A DNA stretch of 64,000 nt from Pontixanthobacter aestiaquae (GTDB lineage: Bacteria > Pseudomonadota > Alphaproteobacteria > Sphingomonadales > Sphingomonadaceae): contig NZ_WTYZ01000001.1 of the NCBI RefSeq assembly GCF_009827455.1, forward strand, positions 2,179,001 through 2,243,000, given 5' to 3'. The notes beneath the pieces were generated by a model. That model was not told where the DNA came from and searched no databases. It saw only the letters and a program-made list of their open reading frames with translations. Of this stretch, positions 28,307-36,820 are shown in pieces (the stretch's first letter is position 1; every line of letters starts with the position of its first letter). The translations under genes were made by a program, and so were the position numbers.

Positions 28307-28518
28307 CGCGTATCAATTCCCTATTGCGCGCCAAGACTGCCAATTCATCGGCCAGAATTGCCAGCCAGCGCCGGTAAAATCATAAATATCCTTAGCGGTG
28401 AGGCGCTATGGGGCAAGGCTGTGTCGGCATATACGAACCAGAATGGCTGATTCCTTGGGGATAAACGGCCCAGTGAGCCAATTTTCGCGATTTGACGCAC
28501 CGATAAAGCATTGCTCAC

Positions 28519-29052
28519 CTAGCTATTTTCAAACCTGTGAGCGGATGACAAAACGCCCAAATAGGCATCGAAAAAAGCAAACTCGCTTGTTTTGCGGAAG
28601 TCTGCAAAACGCACGCCTGTATGACGGTTCAGCCAGCCGTTGAACTGCGGCCACTCCTTGCGCAGAGCCGGTCCTCTATGAAACAGCGTAGCACCCTCCA
28701 GCAACACCGCCCGGCGGCTCGCGGTCATTCCAGCCGCGCGGCTAGCGGAATCCACCTGCCGAAACCGCAAGACAAAACCGGTATGTGCTCCCGCATCGAA
28801 GGTCTGCTCTCGCGTCCAGCCATGCCGTTTTTCGCATGAGGCCATGGCCCGATTAAAAGCACTCATTTGGGCTGCGGTCGGCACGAAACCCTTGCTACCC
28901 AAGTTTACAAAAACAGCTGTCGCCTCAGCACCGCCCTTTTCAAGCAAACACATGCTGGCTTTTTCCGCATCGCGCGCAACAGTCGGAGCAGAAGACGCGG
29001 CAAATGCAATCCCCAAAAGAACCGCCGCAAATACCGTTTTTGCCGTTCTCAT
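28519..29052 (-). CDS. Small exported protein with a CxxxHxW motif, unknown function
   Basis: 177 residues from the ATG at 29052. A signal peptide (residues about 1-26) precedes a helical domain containing MCLLEKGG and SCEKRHGWTREQ. The C-terminal half is basic and aromatic. A longer TTG-initiated form at 29079 would overlap the fabG stop, but the shorter start puts the signal peptide first. The protein at 32288-32866 has the same layout and motif (VCAEQHSWSDE), so these are probably distant paralogues around fabD-fabG. No named family recognised. Confidence 0.7.
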   Translation of the reverse strand: MRTAKTVFAAVLLGIAFAASSAPTVARDAEKASMCLLEKGGAEATAVFVNLGSKGFVPTAAQMSAFNRAMASCEKRHGWTREQTFDAGAHTGFVLRFRQVDSASRAAGMTASRRAVLLEGATLFHRGPALRKEWPQFNGWLNRHTGVRFADFRKTSEFAFFDAYLGVLSSAHRFENS

Positions 29053-29075
29053 CCCATGTTGTCGTCGATTGGATC

Positions 29076-29828
29076 TCAACCCATCATCGCCATGCCGCCA
29101 TTCACGTGCAGCGTTTGGCCAGTCATATAGCCCGCTTCGTCGGCAGCGAGATAAGCCACCGCAGCGCCAATATCTTCGCCCTCGCCCATGCGGCCCATTG
29201 GAATGCGCGCGTTCAGCGCTTCTTTCTGCGCGTCAGGCAGTTCGTCGGTCATCGCGGTGCGGATGAAACCGGGCGAAATGCAGTTCACAGTGATGCCGCG
29301 CGTGGCCAATTCCTGTGCGAGGCTTTTGGACATGCCAACCAAGCCAGCCTTAGCCGCAGCGTAGTTCATTTGACCAGGATTACCGGTGCTGCCAACCACG
29401 CTGGTGATGTTGATAATCCGGCCATGGCGTGCCTTCATCATCGGACGCGCGGATGCGCGCATCAGACGGAAGGCGGCCTCAAGATTGACCTTCATCACCT
29501 GATCCCATTCTTCGTCCTTCATACGCATCGCGAGATTATCACGCGTGATACCGGCATTGTTGACGAGGATATCCATTTTTCCGAGCGTATCTACCGTGGC
29601 GGGAATAAGCTGTTCAACGCTTTCGGTATCCGACAGGTTACAGGTGATCTCAACGTGATCGCCACCCACTTCATCGTTGAGCTGCTCACGAAATACGCGC
29701 AGTTTGTCTCCGTTGGAGCCGGACAGCGCCAGCCTTGCACCTTGCCTGGCCAAAGCATACGCAATCGCAGAACCGATCCCTCCGCTGGCACCGGTTACAA
29801 GGGCAGTTTTCCCGCTCAGGTCGAACAT
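29076..29828 (-). CDS. fabG: 3-oxoacyl-[acyl-carrier-protein] reductase FabG
   Basis: NADPH-dependent ketoreductase of fatty acid elongation, 250 residues. The Rossmann TGASGGIG is at 12-19, NNAG at 90-93, and the catalytic Asn114, Ser143, Tyr156 and Lys160 are all present (ITSVVG, MNYAAAKAG). The ending, GQTLHVNGGMAMMG, is typical of FabG rather than generic SDRs. fabD lies upstream on the same strand but three other genes intervene, and acpP/fabF are outside the window. Confidence 0.93.
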   Translation of the reverse strand: MFDLSGKTALVTGASGGIGSAIAYALARQGARLALSGSNGDKLRVFREQLNDEVGGDHVEITCNLSDTESVEQLIPATVDTLGKMDILVNNAGITRDNLAMRMKDEEWDQVMKVNLEAAFRLMRASARPMMKARHGRIINITSVVGSTGNPGQMNYAAAKAGLVGMSKSLAQELATRGITVNCISPGFIRTAMTDELPDAQKEALNARIPMGRMGEGEDIGAAVAYLAADEAGYMTGQTLHVNGGMAMMG

Positions 29829-29874
29829 CAGTCAGTCTCCGAAAATCTATGATACGCCTGTCGCGCGGCGCAGC

Positions 29875-31788
29875 CTATTGGTCAACCGCCGTTGCACGTT
29901 CTTCCGCAGCAGACAGCGGGTTGGGCGCAAAATCGATGCGGCGCCTTTCGGTGATTCTTCCGTTTTTCAGATCTCCCTCGATCAGCTCGTAGCCCAGCAG
30001 CGCAAACATCCGCTCGCCCAGGAATATCGGGCGGGCATTTCCGTACCAATCTGTGCAGGAAGCAACACATTGGTCGGGAACGCTGCGCTGATACTCGGTA
30101 TCCAGTGTGCCTGCCTCCTTCAATTCACGATCTTCGCGTCGCAAAAATGCGAGAGAGGTTGCGCGGCCCAGAAATTCGTATCGGTCATCATCAAGCTCAC
30201 GATTGACCGGCAATGCCAGCGTGCCGCTTTCGCCATCCTCTGCACCGGCATCGGGCCGGAAGAAAAATGCCTGACTGCGGTTCTCGCCTTCTTCAGCCGA
30301 TGGCAGCAGAAAGGTGCTGCCGAGGCGCGCCGTCCCGCTTCCGTCATCCAGCAATATTGCAGAGAACCCCAATGCGTCGTCTTCAGCTTCGCCAGCAACA
30401 AAGCCATCGCCGCCTATCATATCAATCCGGGATACGCCATGCGGCAATTCGATCCGCTGGACCCACCCTTTATCAATCGGTGACACATAAAGCTGCGGCG
30501 TTTCGTCCTCATCGCCGTAATAACCGCCGCCATAGAGCAAGTGACGCCCGACATAACGGTTTTGCTTGCGGTATCCCTCAATAGAAGGGAGGCCACGATA
30601 GGCCCATTTGGGAGCCTCTGCAGAGCCATCGCCAAACATGTCCAACGGCAGTTGCAGCAACGCAGAACCGCCAAGAGAGAACTCACTCCCCCACATCGCA
30701 TCGCCATAGCTATCGCCGTCGACAACGACGTGTAATTTGTCGTCTTCATCATCTTGCAGGAACGAGAATTGGTCGACCGGCGAGCCCCGGACTCCGATTG
30801 CGGTCACATCATCGGTGGCGAGATCGAACCGGTAGAGCATCGCAGGATTGTCATCATCATCCTTGACCCGCCAAGAATTTGCCTCGCTCGTCCACACAAA
30901 CACAGCGTCGCGGGTGATGTAGAAATTGCGCGACCAGCTGCCCAGTATCATCTGTGAGGAGCATTCGAAGTCCTCGCTCAGAAGGTCACATCGGGTAACG
31001 GTATGAAGCGTATCAAGGTCAGGATGGGGCGTATCGACGTAGCGCTGCGGAATGTGGAAATTGTCGAGCGAGACACGGTGGGTCTCCTCGACCTCGTCCT
31101 CAGCGATGCGTTTTCCGACGGATGGCAAGCTCTCACGCCACTTGGTCCAATTCATATTGCTCGGCGAATATAAGATCAGCGTGTCACCAATCCGACGCGA
31201 CGCGTAATTGCGCGAGGAATAATATTCTTGCGATTTGACATAGTGCGTATCGCGATAGGTCAGTCCGCCATCATCGGCCAAGGTGAAGCGGCTAATCTCT
31301 GTCCCGTCGTCCCCGTACGAATAACCGATAACAACAATAGTATTCCCGCGTACAAGCATCTCATCATACCAAGCATCATCGGGGTCTTCAGCACCGGGTG
31401 GGAACACGTCGATTTGGCCAGCCGGCACAAGCTGGTCATCGCCGTGACGGATTGTAAAAAGCCGACCACGCCGCAGCACTACGAGAAAATCGGAAGTCGC
31501 CTTGACGATCCCACCTTCGTCAACACCCTCCTCTTGCGTGTTTGTGATATTTGGCCCTTCGACCCGCGAGCCGGTCACAACGATATATTGATCGGCCTCA
31601 CCACCCTCTTCGTAGAGGGCACGGATCCGCTCTTTCTCTCGATCAATGGACCGTGCATAGCGATCAATTGCCTGCTCCGAGGCAAAAACCGGGACCGTAT
31701 CTCCCCCGCCGCTGGTCATCGGAATTGTGGCGCAAGCCCCGGACATGCTGGCCGCGACAACTACCAAAAGCGTTGAGACGAAGCGCAT
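29875..31788 (-). CDS. Exported beta-propeller (COG4880-type) protein, probable lipoprotein
   Basis: 637 residues. The N-terminus is hydrophobic and contains SGAC near residue 19, a plausible but imperfect lipobox. Family segments include NTQEEGVDEGGIVKATSDFL and repeated beta-strand blocks (YFVVLRRGRLFTI-like, FVWTSEANSW, SFLQDD) expected of a C-terminal propeller distantly related to WD40. Asp/Glu-rich loops suggest calcium binding. It is likely anchored to the outer membrane or periplasmic; its substrate is unknown. It separates fabG from fabD. Confidence 0.8.
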   Translation of the reverse strand: MRFVSTLLVVVAASMSGACATIPMTSGGGDTVPVFASEQAIDRYARSIDREKERIRALYEEGGEADQYIVVTGSRVEGPNITNTQEEGVDEGGIVKATSDFLVVLRRGRLFTIRHGDDQLVPAGQIDVFPPGAEDPDDAWYDEMLVRGNTIVVIGYSYGDDGTEISRFTLADDGGLTYRDTHYVKSQEYYSSRNYASRRIGDTLILYSPSNMNWTKWRESLPSVGKRIAEDEVEETHRVSLDNFHIPQRYVDTPHPDLDTLHTVTRCDLLSEDFECSSQMILGSWSRNFYITRDAVFVWTSEANSWRVKDDDDNPAMLYRFDLATDDVTAIGVRGSPVDQFSFLQDDEDDKLHVVVDGDSYGDAMWGSEFSLGGSALLQLPLDMFGDGSAEAPKWAYRGLPSIEGYRKQNRYVGRHLLYGGGYYGDEDETPQLYVSPIDKGWVQRIELPHGVSRIDMIGGDGFVAGEAEDDALGFSAILLDDGSGTARLGSTFLLPSAEEGENRSQAFFFRPDAGAEDGESGTLALPVNRELDDDRYEFLGRATSLAFLRREDRELKEAGTLDTEYQRSVPDQCVASCTDWYGNARPIFLGERMFALLGYELIEGDLKNGRITERRRIDFAPNPLSAAEERATAVDQ

Positions 31789-31845
31789 TCGTTTCCCCTT
31801 AAGCCGGAAGAATAACTGATTGTAGCTTCTAGGTAAATCCTCGGC

Positions 31846-32274
31846 TTACCACTCCAGATAGTAGATCAGGGCCAGTTCACCGGTCGCTCCGGTTTTCTCA
31901 TAGAGTCTTTGGGCAGGAACATTGTCGGCCTCTGTACCTAGCCATATCTCTTCAATCCCCATATCATCTGCGCGAGCGAAAACAGCGTGCATCAATGCAG
32001 TAGCGATTCCTTGGCGGCGCCAATTATCGCCGGTGCCAATTTCATCGAGGTAAAGCTCGGTTTCCTTGTCGGGATGTTGATGCACCACGCACATACATTG
32101 AGCAACAACCAGCCCGTCGACAATTGCCAAGACCATCCAGTTGTGCGGGTTCGAGAGATAATGCCTCAGCCGATCCTGCCTGATCGATTCATCGAAAACA
32201 CCCGTTGCGATGTTGTCGAGCAAGCAGCAGTTTGTTTGATCAATCCAAACAATCTGAACCGTATCGCCCTTCAT
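31846..32274 (-). CDS. GNAT family N-acetyltransferase
   Basis: 142 residues. The acetyl-CoA-binding core reads ELYLDEIGTGDNWRRQGIAT, giving the family's R/Q-x-x-G-x-A motif, with GTEADNVPAQRLYEKTGA as the C-terminal helix-loop. The acceptor substrate cannot be predicted. It is 13 bases downstream of the small exported protein at 32288 in the fabD transcript direction. Confidence 0.83.
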   Translation of the reverse strand: MKGDTVQIVWIDQTNCCLLDNIATGVFDESIRQDRLRHYLSNPHNWMVLAIVDGLVVAQCMCVVHQHPDKETELYLDEIGTGDNWRRQGIATALMHAVFARADDMGIEEIWLGTEADNVPAQRLYEKTGATGELALIYYLEW

Positions 32275-32287
32275 CCGCGCTCACCCG

Positions 32288-32866
32288 TTACAACGTAGCA
32301 AACTCTGCCAAGGCTACTCGCCGCGCCGAGACCATCGCCAGCAACGCGCCGACAGACTCTATCGTCTCATCATCGCTTTCCGGATCGAGCTTCAGCAAAA
32401 TCGCCCCCAGGAAGAGGACGTCTTCATCATTCATACCTTGTTCGTTCTCGGTCGCCTCGACATCTGAAGCAGCGCCAATGATTTTCCATACCCGATCACG
32501 CTCGCCTGCTGTCAATTCGCTATCGACCCGGTCGACAACAGAGCTCGCGCTTGGAGAGAACGCTCGCAGTGCTCGTTCGTCAATCACAGTCGTCGCATAG
32601 TAGAACGCGGCATCAGCCGCCTCGTCGGACCAGCTATGCTGTTCCGCGCACACCAGAATGCGATCCGAGACCGCGTCGATCATCGGCGCTTGGCGTTCGA
32701 GATCTTCCAGCCCTTTAGTGGTAAAACCGCTTTGATAAGTATCGAGAACCTTCTGCTGCTCGTCACTGTAGCCAGTCAGACTGCACTCGATGTTCTCTGC
32801 TGCCAATACGGGTGCCGCGAACAGCAACATCCCCGCGCCAAGCACGCTCAGGCCGGCCTTCATCAT
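32288..32866 (-). CDS. Small exported protein with a CxxxHxW motif, unknown function
   Basis: 192 residues. A signal peptide (about 1-22, cleavage near VLAAE) is followed by an early Cys (IECSL) and a helical acidic domain with VCAEQHSWSDEAADAAF. The start ATG overlaps the fabD stop (ATGA), so translation is probably coupled to fabD. Cys spacing and the CxxxHxW motif match the protein at 28519-29052. No named family recognised. Confidence 0.72.
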   Translation of the reverse strand: MMKAGLSVLGAGMLLFAAPVLAAENIECSLTGYSDEQQKVLDTYQSGFTTKGLEDLERQAPMIDAVSDRILVCAEQHSWSDEAADAAFYYATTVIDERALRAFSPSASSVVDRVDSELTAGERDRVWKIIGAASDVEATENEQGMNDEDVLFLGAILLKLDPESDDETIESVGALLAMVSARRVALAEFATL

Positions 32867-33801
32867 GATGATTCCTTAGCCAGCGCTTCAATGTCCTCCA
32901 TTGTAACAACACTGGCAACCGACGCCTCGCGATCAATCCGGCCAATCATCGGACCAAGGACTTTGCCGCCCATTTCGACGAAATGCTCGACGCCTTCAGC
33001 GCGCATGGCCAATACGCTTTCACGCCAGCGGACACGCCCGGTAACTTGCTCGACCAGCAGGCGTTGCTCTTCGCTTGGGTCATCGACTTTGGATGCGGTG
33101 ACATTGGCATAGATCGGCAGTGATAGGCTTTCAGGCGATGTTTCGGCGAGCGCTTCCGCCATCGCATCCGCCGCGGGCTGCATCAACGAACAATGGAATG
33201 GTGCTGAAACCGGCAGCGGAATACCGCGTTTAATACCGTGCTCTTTCACCAAACCTACGGCGCGTTCGATCGCTCCGACATGGCCCGAAAGTACGACTTG
33301 CGTCGGGTCATTGTCATTGGCGAGTTCGCAAACTTCGCCTTCGGCAGCTGCTCCCGCCAGAGCGAGTGCTTTCTCGACGTCGGCGCCCAGCAACGCGCAC
33401 ATCGCGCCAACACCAACCGGAACCGCAGCTTGCATCGCCTTGCCCCGCAACTTCAACAGGCGCGCTGTATCACCCAATGAGAATGCTCCAACAGCACAAA
33501 GCGCCGTGTATTCGCCCAGCGAGTGGCCCGCGACGCAATCACCGACAGATGATAGCGCGACATCGAAATCTTCTTCCAGAACACGCAAGGTCGCAATCGC
33601 ATTGGCCATTATCGCAGGTTGTGCATTGGCAGTAAGAGTCAGTTCTTCTTCTGGCCCGTCACGCATGATGGTCGAGAGGTTCTGCGACAACGCGTCATCC
33701 ACCTCTTCAAAGACTGCACGCGCAGTTGCGCTGGCATCGGCCAAGTCTGCGCCCATGCCGACTTTCTGGCTGCCTTGTCCGGGAAAAACGAATGCTCTCA
33801 T
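32863..33801 (-). CDS. fabD: Malonyl-CoA:ACP transacylase FabD
   Basis: Loads malonyl groups onto acyl carrier protein for fatty acid synthesis. The 312-residue enzyme has FPGQGSQKVGMG at residues 6-17, the nucleophile motif GHSLGEYTA with Ser94, and the catalytic His in VSAPFHCSLM near residue 203. Its stop overlaps the next ORF by four bases. First gene of the minus-strand fabD-orf-GNAT-propeller-fabG-orf run. Confidence 0.95.
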   Translation of the reverse strand: MRAFVFPGQGSQKVGMGADLADASATARAVFEEVDDALSQNLSTIMRDGPEEELTLTANAQPAIMANAIATLRVLEEDFDVALSSVGDCVAGHSLGEYTALCAVGAFSLGDTARLLKLRGKAMQAAVPVGVGAMCALLGADVEKALALAGAAAEGEVCELANDNDPTQVVLSGHVGAIERAVGLVKEHGIKRGIPLPVSAPFHCSLMQPAADAMAEALAETSPESLSLPIYANVTASKVDDPSEEQRLLVEQVTGRVRWRESVLAMRAEGVEHFVEMGGKVLGPMIGRIDREASVASVVTMEDIEALAKESS

Positions 33802-33855
33802 TGAAACCTCCTGTCGCGGGGCAGCAAAAGCGCCCTCGCCAATGTTCAGCGCGGA

Positions 33856-34680
33856 TTATGCGCCTGCCGCGCTTCCCGCAAGTCCGAAGGGCACAATCAT
33901 ATTGGCTGCATCATGCCCAATATCGGCAAAGCCCAAATAGGGGATTTCTGATTTCTCGCACCAATAACGAGCGATGTCTTCAGGGCTTGAACCAAACGGT
34001 CTGTCATTTTCCGGCACCGCCGAAATGCGCCCCAACCGCAGGCCCGCAACGCCTTTCAAGTGCTGGGTGACGTGGAAGAACAACCGATCGACCGCATAAA
34101 GATGCTCGGCAACTTCTTCGACCATGACGACATGCTCCGATAGGTCTGGCATCAGATCAGTACCCACGAGCATCGCTAAGGTTGTCAGATTGAACGCCAC
34201 AGTCGGCTGATCGCCAACAGTCGGCTCCAATCCGGCATAAGTGCCCTTTAGCCACTCTAAACTTCGCCGGATGGCGTCTTCACCACCATCATGTTTGATG
34301 TCGCCAACCATCGGGCCGTGGACAGGTTTGCCGATCCCGGCCTTGTAGAGAGCTGCCAGCAAATATCCGGTATCGGAATAGCCAAGGAAGGTCTTGCTTA
34401 GCGCAGCGTCAGTCATCCCGGCAATCGCATCTGCCGCTATACGGTTCGCGCCATAGCCGCCCATAGCGAACCAAACTGCATCCATCTCTGGATCGTTTGC
34501 GCATTCGAGTAGTGCCGCCAACCGCTTCGCATCATCGCCAGCAAAATGCCCGTGCCGTTCAAAGCATTGCTTGTGGAAATGCAGCTCAACTTCCGCCTCA
34601 TCCGCGGCCAGATCGCCCACTGCATCGGCATGTTCACGTTCCAGCCGTTTTCCCGGCGCGCATATCGCAACTTTCACCAT
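33856..34680 (-). CDS. LD-carboxypeptidase (S66 family), murein tetrapeptide recycling
   Basis: Cytoplasmic Ser peptidase removing the terminal D-Ala from recycled muropeptide tetrapeptides. 274 residues from MVKVAICAPGKR; the frame stays open 16 codons further, but the family N-terminus begins at 34680. Diagnostic pieces are AMGGYGANRI, the nucleophile segment FLGYSDTGYLLAAL, the Glu-containing VVMVEEVAEHLYAVDR and the His near the end in FADIGHDAANMIVPFG. It diverges, with 53 bases between, from a Mur ligase that would use its tripeptide product. Confidence 0.87.
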   Translation of the reverse strand: MVKVAICAPGKRLEREHADAVGDLAADEAEVELHFHKQCFERHGHFAGDDAKRLAALLECANDPEMDAVWFAMGGYGANRIAADAIAGMTDAALSKTFLGYSDTGYLLAALYKAGIGKPVHGPMVGDIKHDGGEDAIRRSLEWLKGTYAGLEPTVGDQPTVAFNLTTLAMLVGTDLMPDLSEHVVMVEEVAEHLYAVDRLFFHVTQHLKGVAGLRLGRISAVPENDRPFGSSPEDIARYWCEKSEIPYLGFADIGHDAANMIVPFGLAGSAAGA

Positions 34681-34733
34681 TGACGCACTTAGCCATCTTG
34701 CAAGGCGGCGCACAACTGCATACCGCACCGCGC

Positions 34734-36158
34734 ATGAGCGAATTCCCCACTTACGAAGAGCTTTTGGCTCGTCCGTTCTTTTTCTGCGGCATTGGCGGAT
34801 CGGGCATGTTGCCCCTTGCCCAGATCCTGAAAGGTCGCGGCGCTACCATTGCCGGATCGGACCGCAGCAACGATCAAGGCCGCACGCCGGAGAAATTCGC
34901 GGCGCTGGAGAAGCAGGGCTTCGCTCTACATCCACAAGATGGCAGCGGGATGGTTTCGGCGGACCAAATCCTGGTCGCATCCGCCGCGGTAGAGGACACG
35001 GTTCCTGAAGTCGTCCGCGCAAACGAACTCGGCTGTCTGCGGATGAGCCGCGCTGAATTGCTGTCGATTCTGTTCAACACTTCCGGTGCCGGAATTGCGA
35101 TTGGCGGAACGAGCGGCAAATCCACTGTTACCGGTATGCTTGGCTGGATCATGCACGCCACCAAAAACGATCCTACAATCATGAACGGTGCGGTGATGAA
35201 GAATTTCGTCACCGAAGATCGACCCTTCGCCAGTGCGATTGTTGGCGGACTGGGGGCATTCGTCAGTGAAGTGGATGAAAGCGATGGATCGATTGCGCTC
35301 TATCGCCCGGCGGTCGGCGTGCTGCTCAATGTCAGCCTCGACCACAAAAGCATGGAAGAGTTGCGCCTTCTTTTCGGCGATTTCCTCGCGCGCAGCGGTG
35401 TCGCGGTGATCAATGCAGACGACGCAGAGGCATTGGCTTTGCTACCACGCGCAAAAGAAGCGATCACCTTCGGCATCGATCAAGAGAAGGCGCAGATCGG
35501 CATCGTCTCCGGTGGCATCGCGGATGGCCCAATCCGCCAAGCCGCGACCGTAATCGACCGTCACGATGGCAGCGAGCATCCGCTGGTTCTCAATCTACCT
35601 GGAAGGCACAATCTGTCCAACGCGCTCGCCGCGATTGCAGGCGCAGTTGCTGCTGGCGTTCCAGTGGGCAAAGCTGTCGCCGCGCTGGCCAGTTTTTCGG
35701 GATTGGCACGCCGTTTCGACATTATCGGCACAAGTGAAAACGGCATCACTGTGATCGACGATTTCGGCCACAACCCAGAAAAATGCGCAGCGACCCTGCG
35801 CACACTCAAAACCCATGAAGGCCGTGTCATCGCGTTCTTCCAGCCGCATGGTTATGGTCCTCTGCGCCAAATGGGACACGAACTGGCCGAAACATTTGCG
35901 CGTGAGTTGGGTCCCGACGACATCACTATCATGTGCGACCCGGTCTATTTCGGCGGCACGGTCGACCGCAGCGTCGGTAGCGAGCGCATTGTCGAATTGA
36001 TCGAAGAAGCAGGCGGTTTGGCAGACCATATCTCAACCCGCGAAGATTGCGGAAAGCTTATCCAATCCATGGCCAAACCGGGCGACCGGATCGTAATTAT
36101 GGGCGCACGCGATGACACTTTAACGCAATTTGCAAATACATTGCTCGCTAAACTCTAG
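34734..36158 (+). CDS. Mur ligase family protein (MurC/Mpl-like)
   Basis: 474 residues with the three Mur-ligase domains. The N-terminal UDP-binding FFCGIGGSGMLPLAQIL is at about 14-30, the ATP-binding loop GGTSGKSTVTGM near 119-130, the central SEVDESDGSI and NVSLDHKSM, and the C-terminal DDFGHNPEKCAATL near 343. MurC and Mpl usually have GTHGKTTT, so the SGKST loop is unusual. The lone position away from a division/cell-wall cluster and the divergent LD-carboxypeptidase favour a recycling (Mpl-like) role. The stop TAG shares the palindrome CTAG with the convergent GST stop. Confidence 0.85.
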   Translation: MSEFPTYEELLARPFFFCGIGGSGMLPLAQILKGRGATIAGSDRSNDQGRTPEKFAALEKQGFALHPQDGSGMVSADQILVASAAVEDTVPEVVRANELGCLRMSRAELLSILFNTSGAGIAIGGTSGKSTVTGMLGWIMHATKNDPTIMNGAVMKNFVTEDRPFASAIVGGLGAFVSEVDESDGSIALYRPAVGVLLNVSLDHKSMEELRLLFGDFLARSGVAVINADDAEALALLPRAKEAITFGIDQEKAQIGIVSGGIADGPIRQAATVIDRHDGSEHPLVLNLPGRHNLSNALAAIAGAVAAGVPVGKAVAALASFSGLARRFDIIGTSENGITVIDDFGHNPEKCAATLRTLKTHEGRVIAFFQPHGYGPLRQMGHELAETFARELGPDDITIMCDPVYFGGTVDRSVGSERIVELIEEAGGLADHISTREDCGKLIQSMAKPGDRIVIMGARDDTLTQFANTLLAKL

Positions 36159-36820
36159 CGGATTGCTGGCTTGATTCCCGCTTCTTTTGAGAACGATTTC
36201 TCAAGCGCGATTGCCTGTTTGAAGCCTGAGCGGTTTTTAAGCGTGGCGAGATATTGGACCAAGCGCGGATCCAGATACTCTCCCAAACCAATATTGGTCG
36301 CCAAATACAGCGCATATCCGACGCAAATATCAGCGACGGTAAAGCGATCCGCGCATAGAAATTCGCGGCTTTCGAGGCGCTGCTCTACCTTGATAAGACG
36401 CTTGCCAAACCATTTGGCGTAAGCGTGGCCAGCCTCCTCAAAGCCTTTATCCTTCTCAAACTTGGCGAACCGCAGATAGACCGTTTGGGGGAAGGTGATC
36501 GTTGCATCGGCATGGTAAGTGAAGTCGAGATATGCGGCATAGTCCTGTTCATCGGGCTTAACCACTAGCTCGGACGCGCCACTTTTCACTGCGAGATAAT
36601 GCGCAATTGCGCAGCTTTCGGTCATACGGTTGTCGCCATCGACAAGCATGGGGATTGTCCCGAGCGGGTTGATCTCCAAATAGTCCGGCTTCAGGAACCG
36701 CGGTGGAAAGGGCAGCATCTGCAAGTCCAGATCGACACCTGCCTCACATGCCGCCCATGTAGCGCGAAGACCGCGCGAGCCTTGGCATGTGTAGAGCGTT
36801 GGCCTCCAGTCAGCAGCCAT
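36155..36820 (-). CDS. Glutathione S-transferase family protein
   Basis: 221 residues. The thioredoxin-like half carries INPLGTIPMLVDGDNRMTES (cis-Pro and Glu-Ser glutathione contacts); the helical half contains FTVADICVGYALY. The ATG at 36820 overlaps the stop of the DUF808 gene (TGATG), so the two are probably one transcript. It shares little beyond fold motifs with the GST at 26539. Substrate unknown. Confidence 0.87.
   Translation of the reverse strand: MAADWRPTLYTCQGSRGLRATWAACEAGVDLDLQMLPFPPRFLKPDYLEINPLGTIPMLVDGDNRMTESCAIAHYLAVKSGASELVVKPDEQDYAAYLDFTYHADATITFPQTVYLRFAKFEKDKGFEEAGHAYAKWFGKRLIKVEQRLESREFLCADRFTVADICVGYALYLATNIGLGEYLDPRLVQYLATLKNRSGFKQAIALEKSFSKEAGIKPAIR

Noticed and set aside
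27140..28450. 436-codon plus-strand frame opposite dnaN
   Set aside because: dnaN is unambiguous; this is its antisense shadow.
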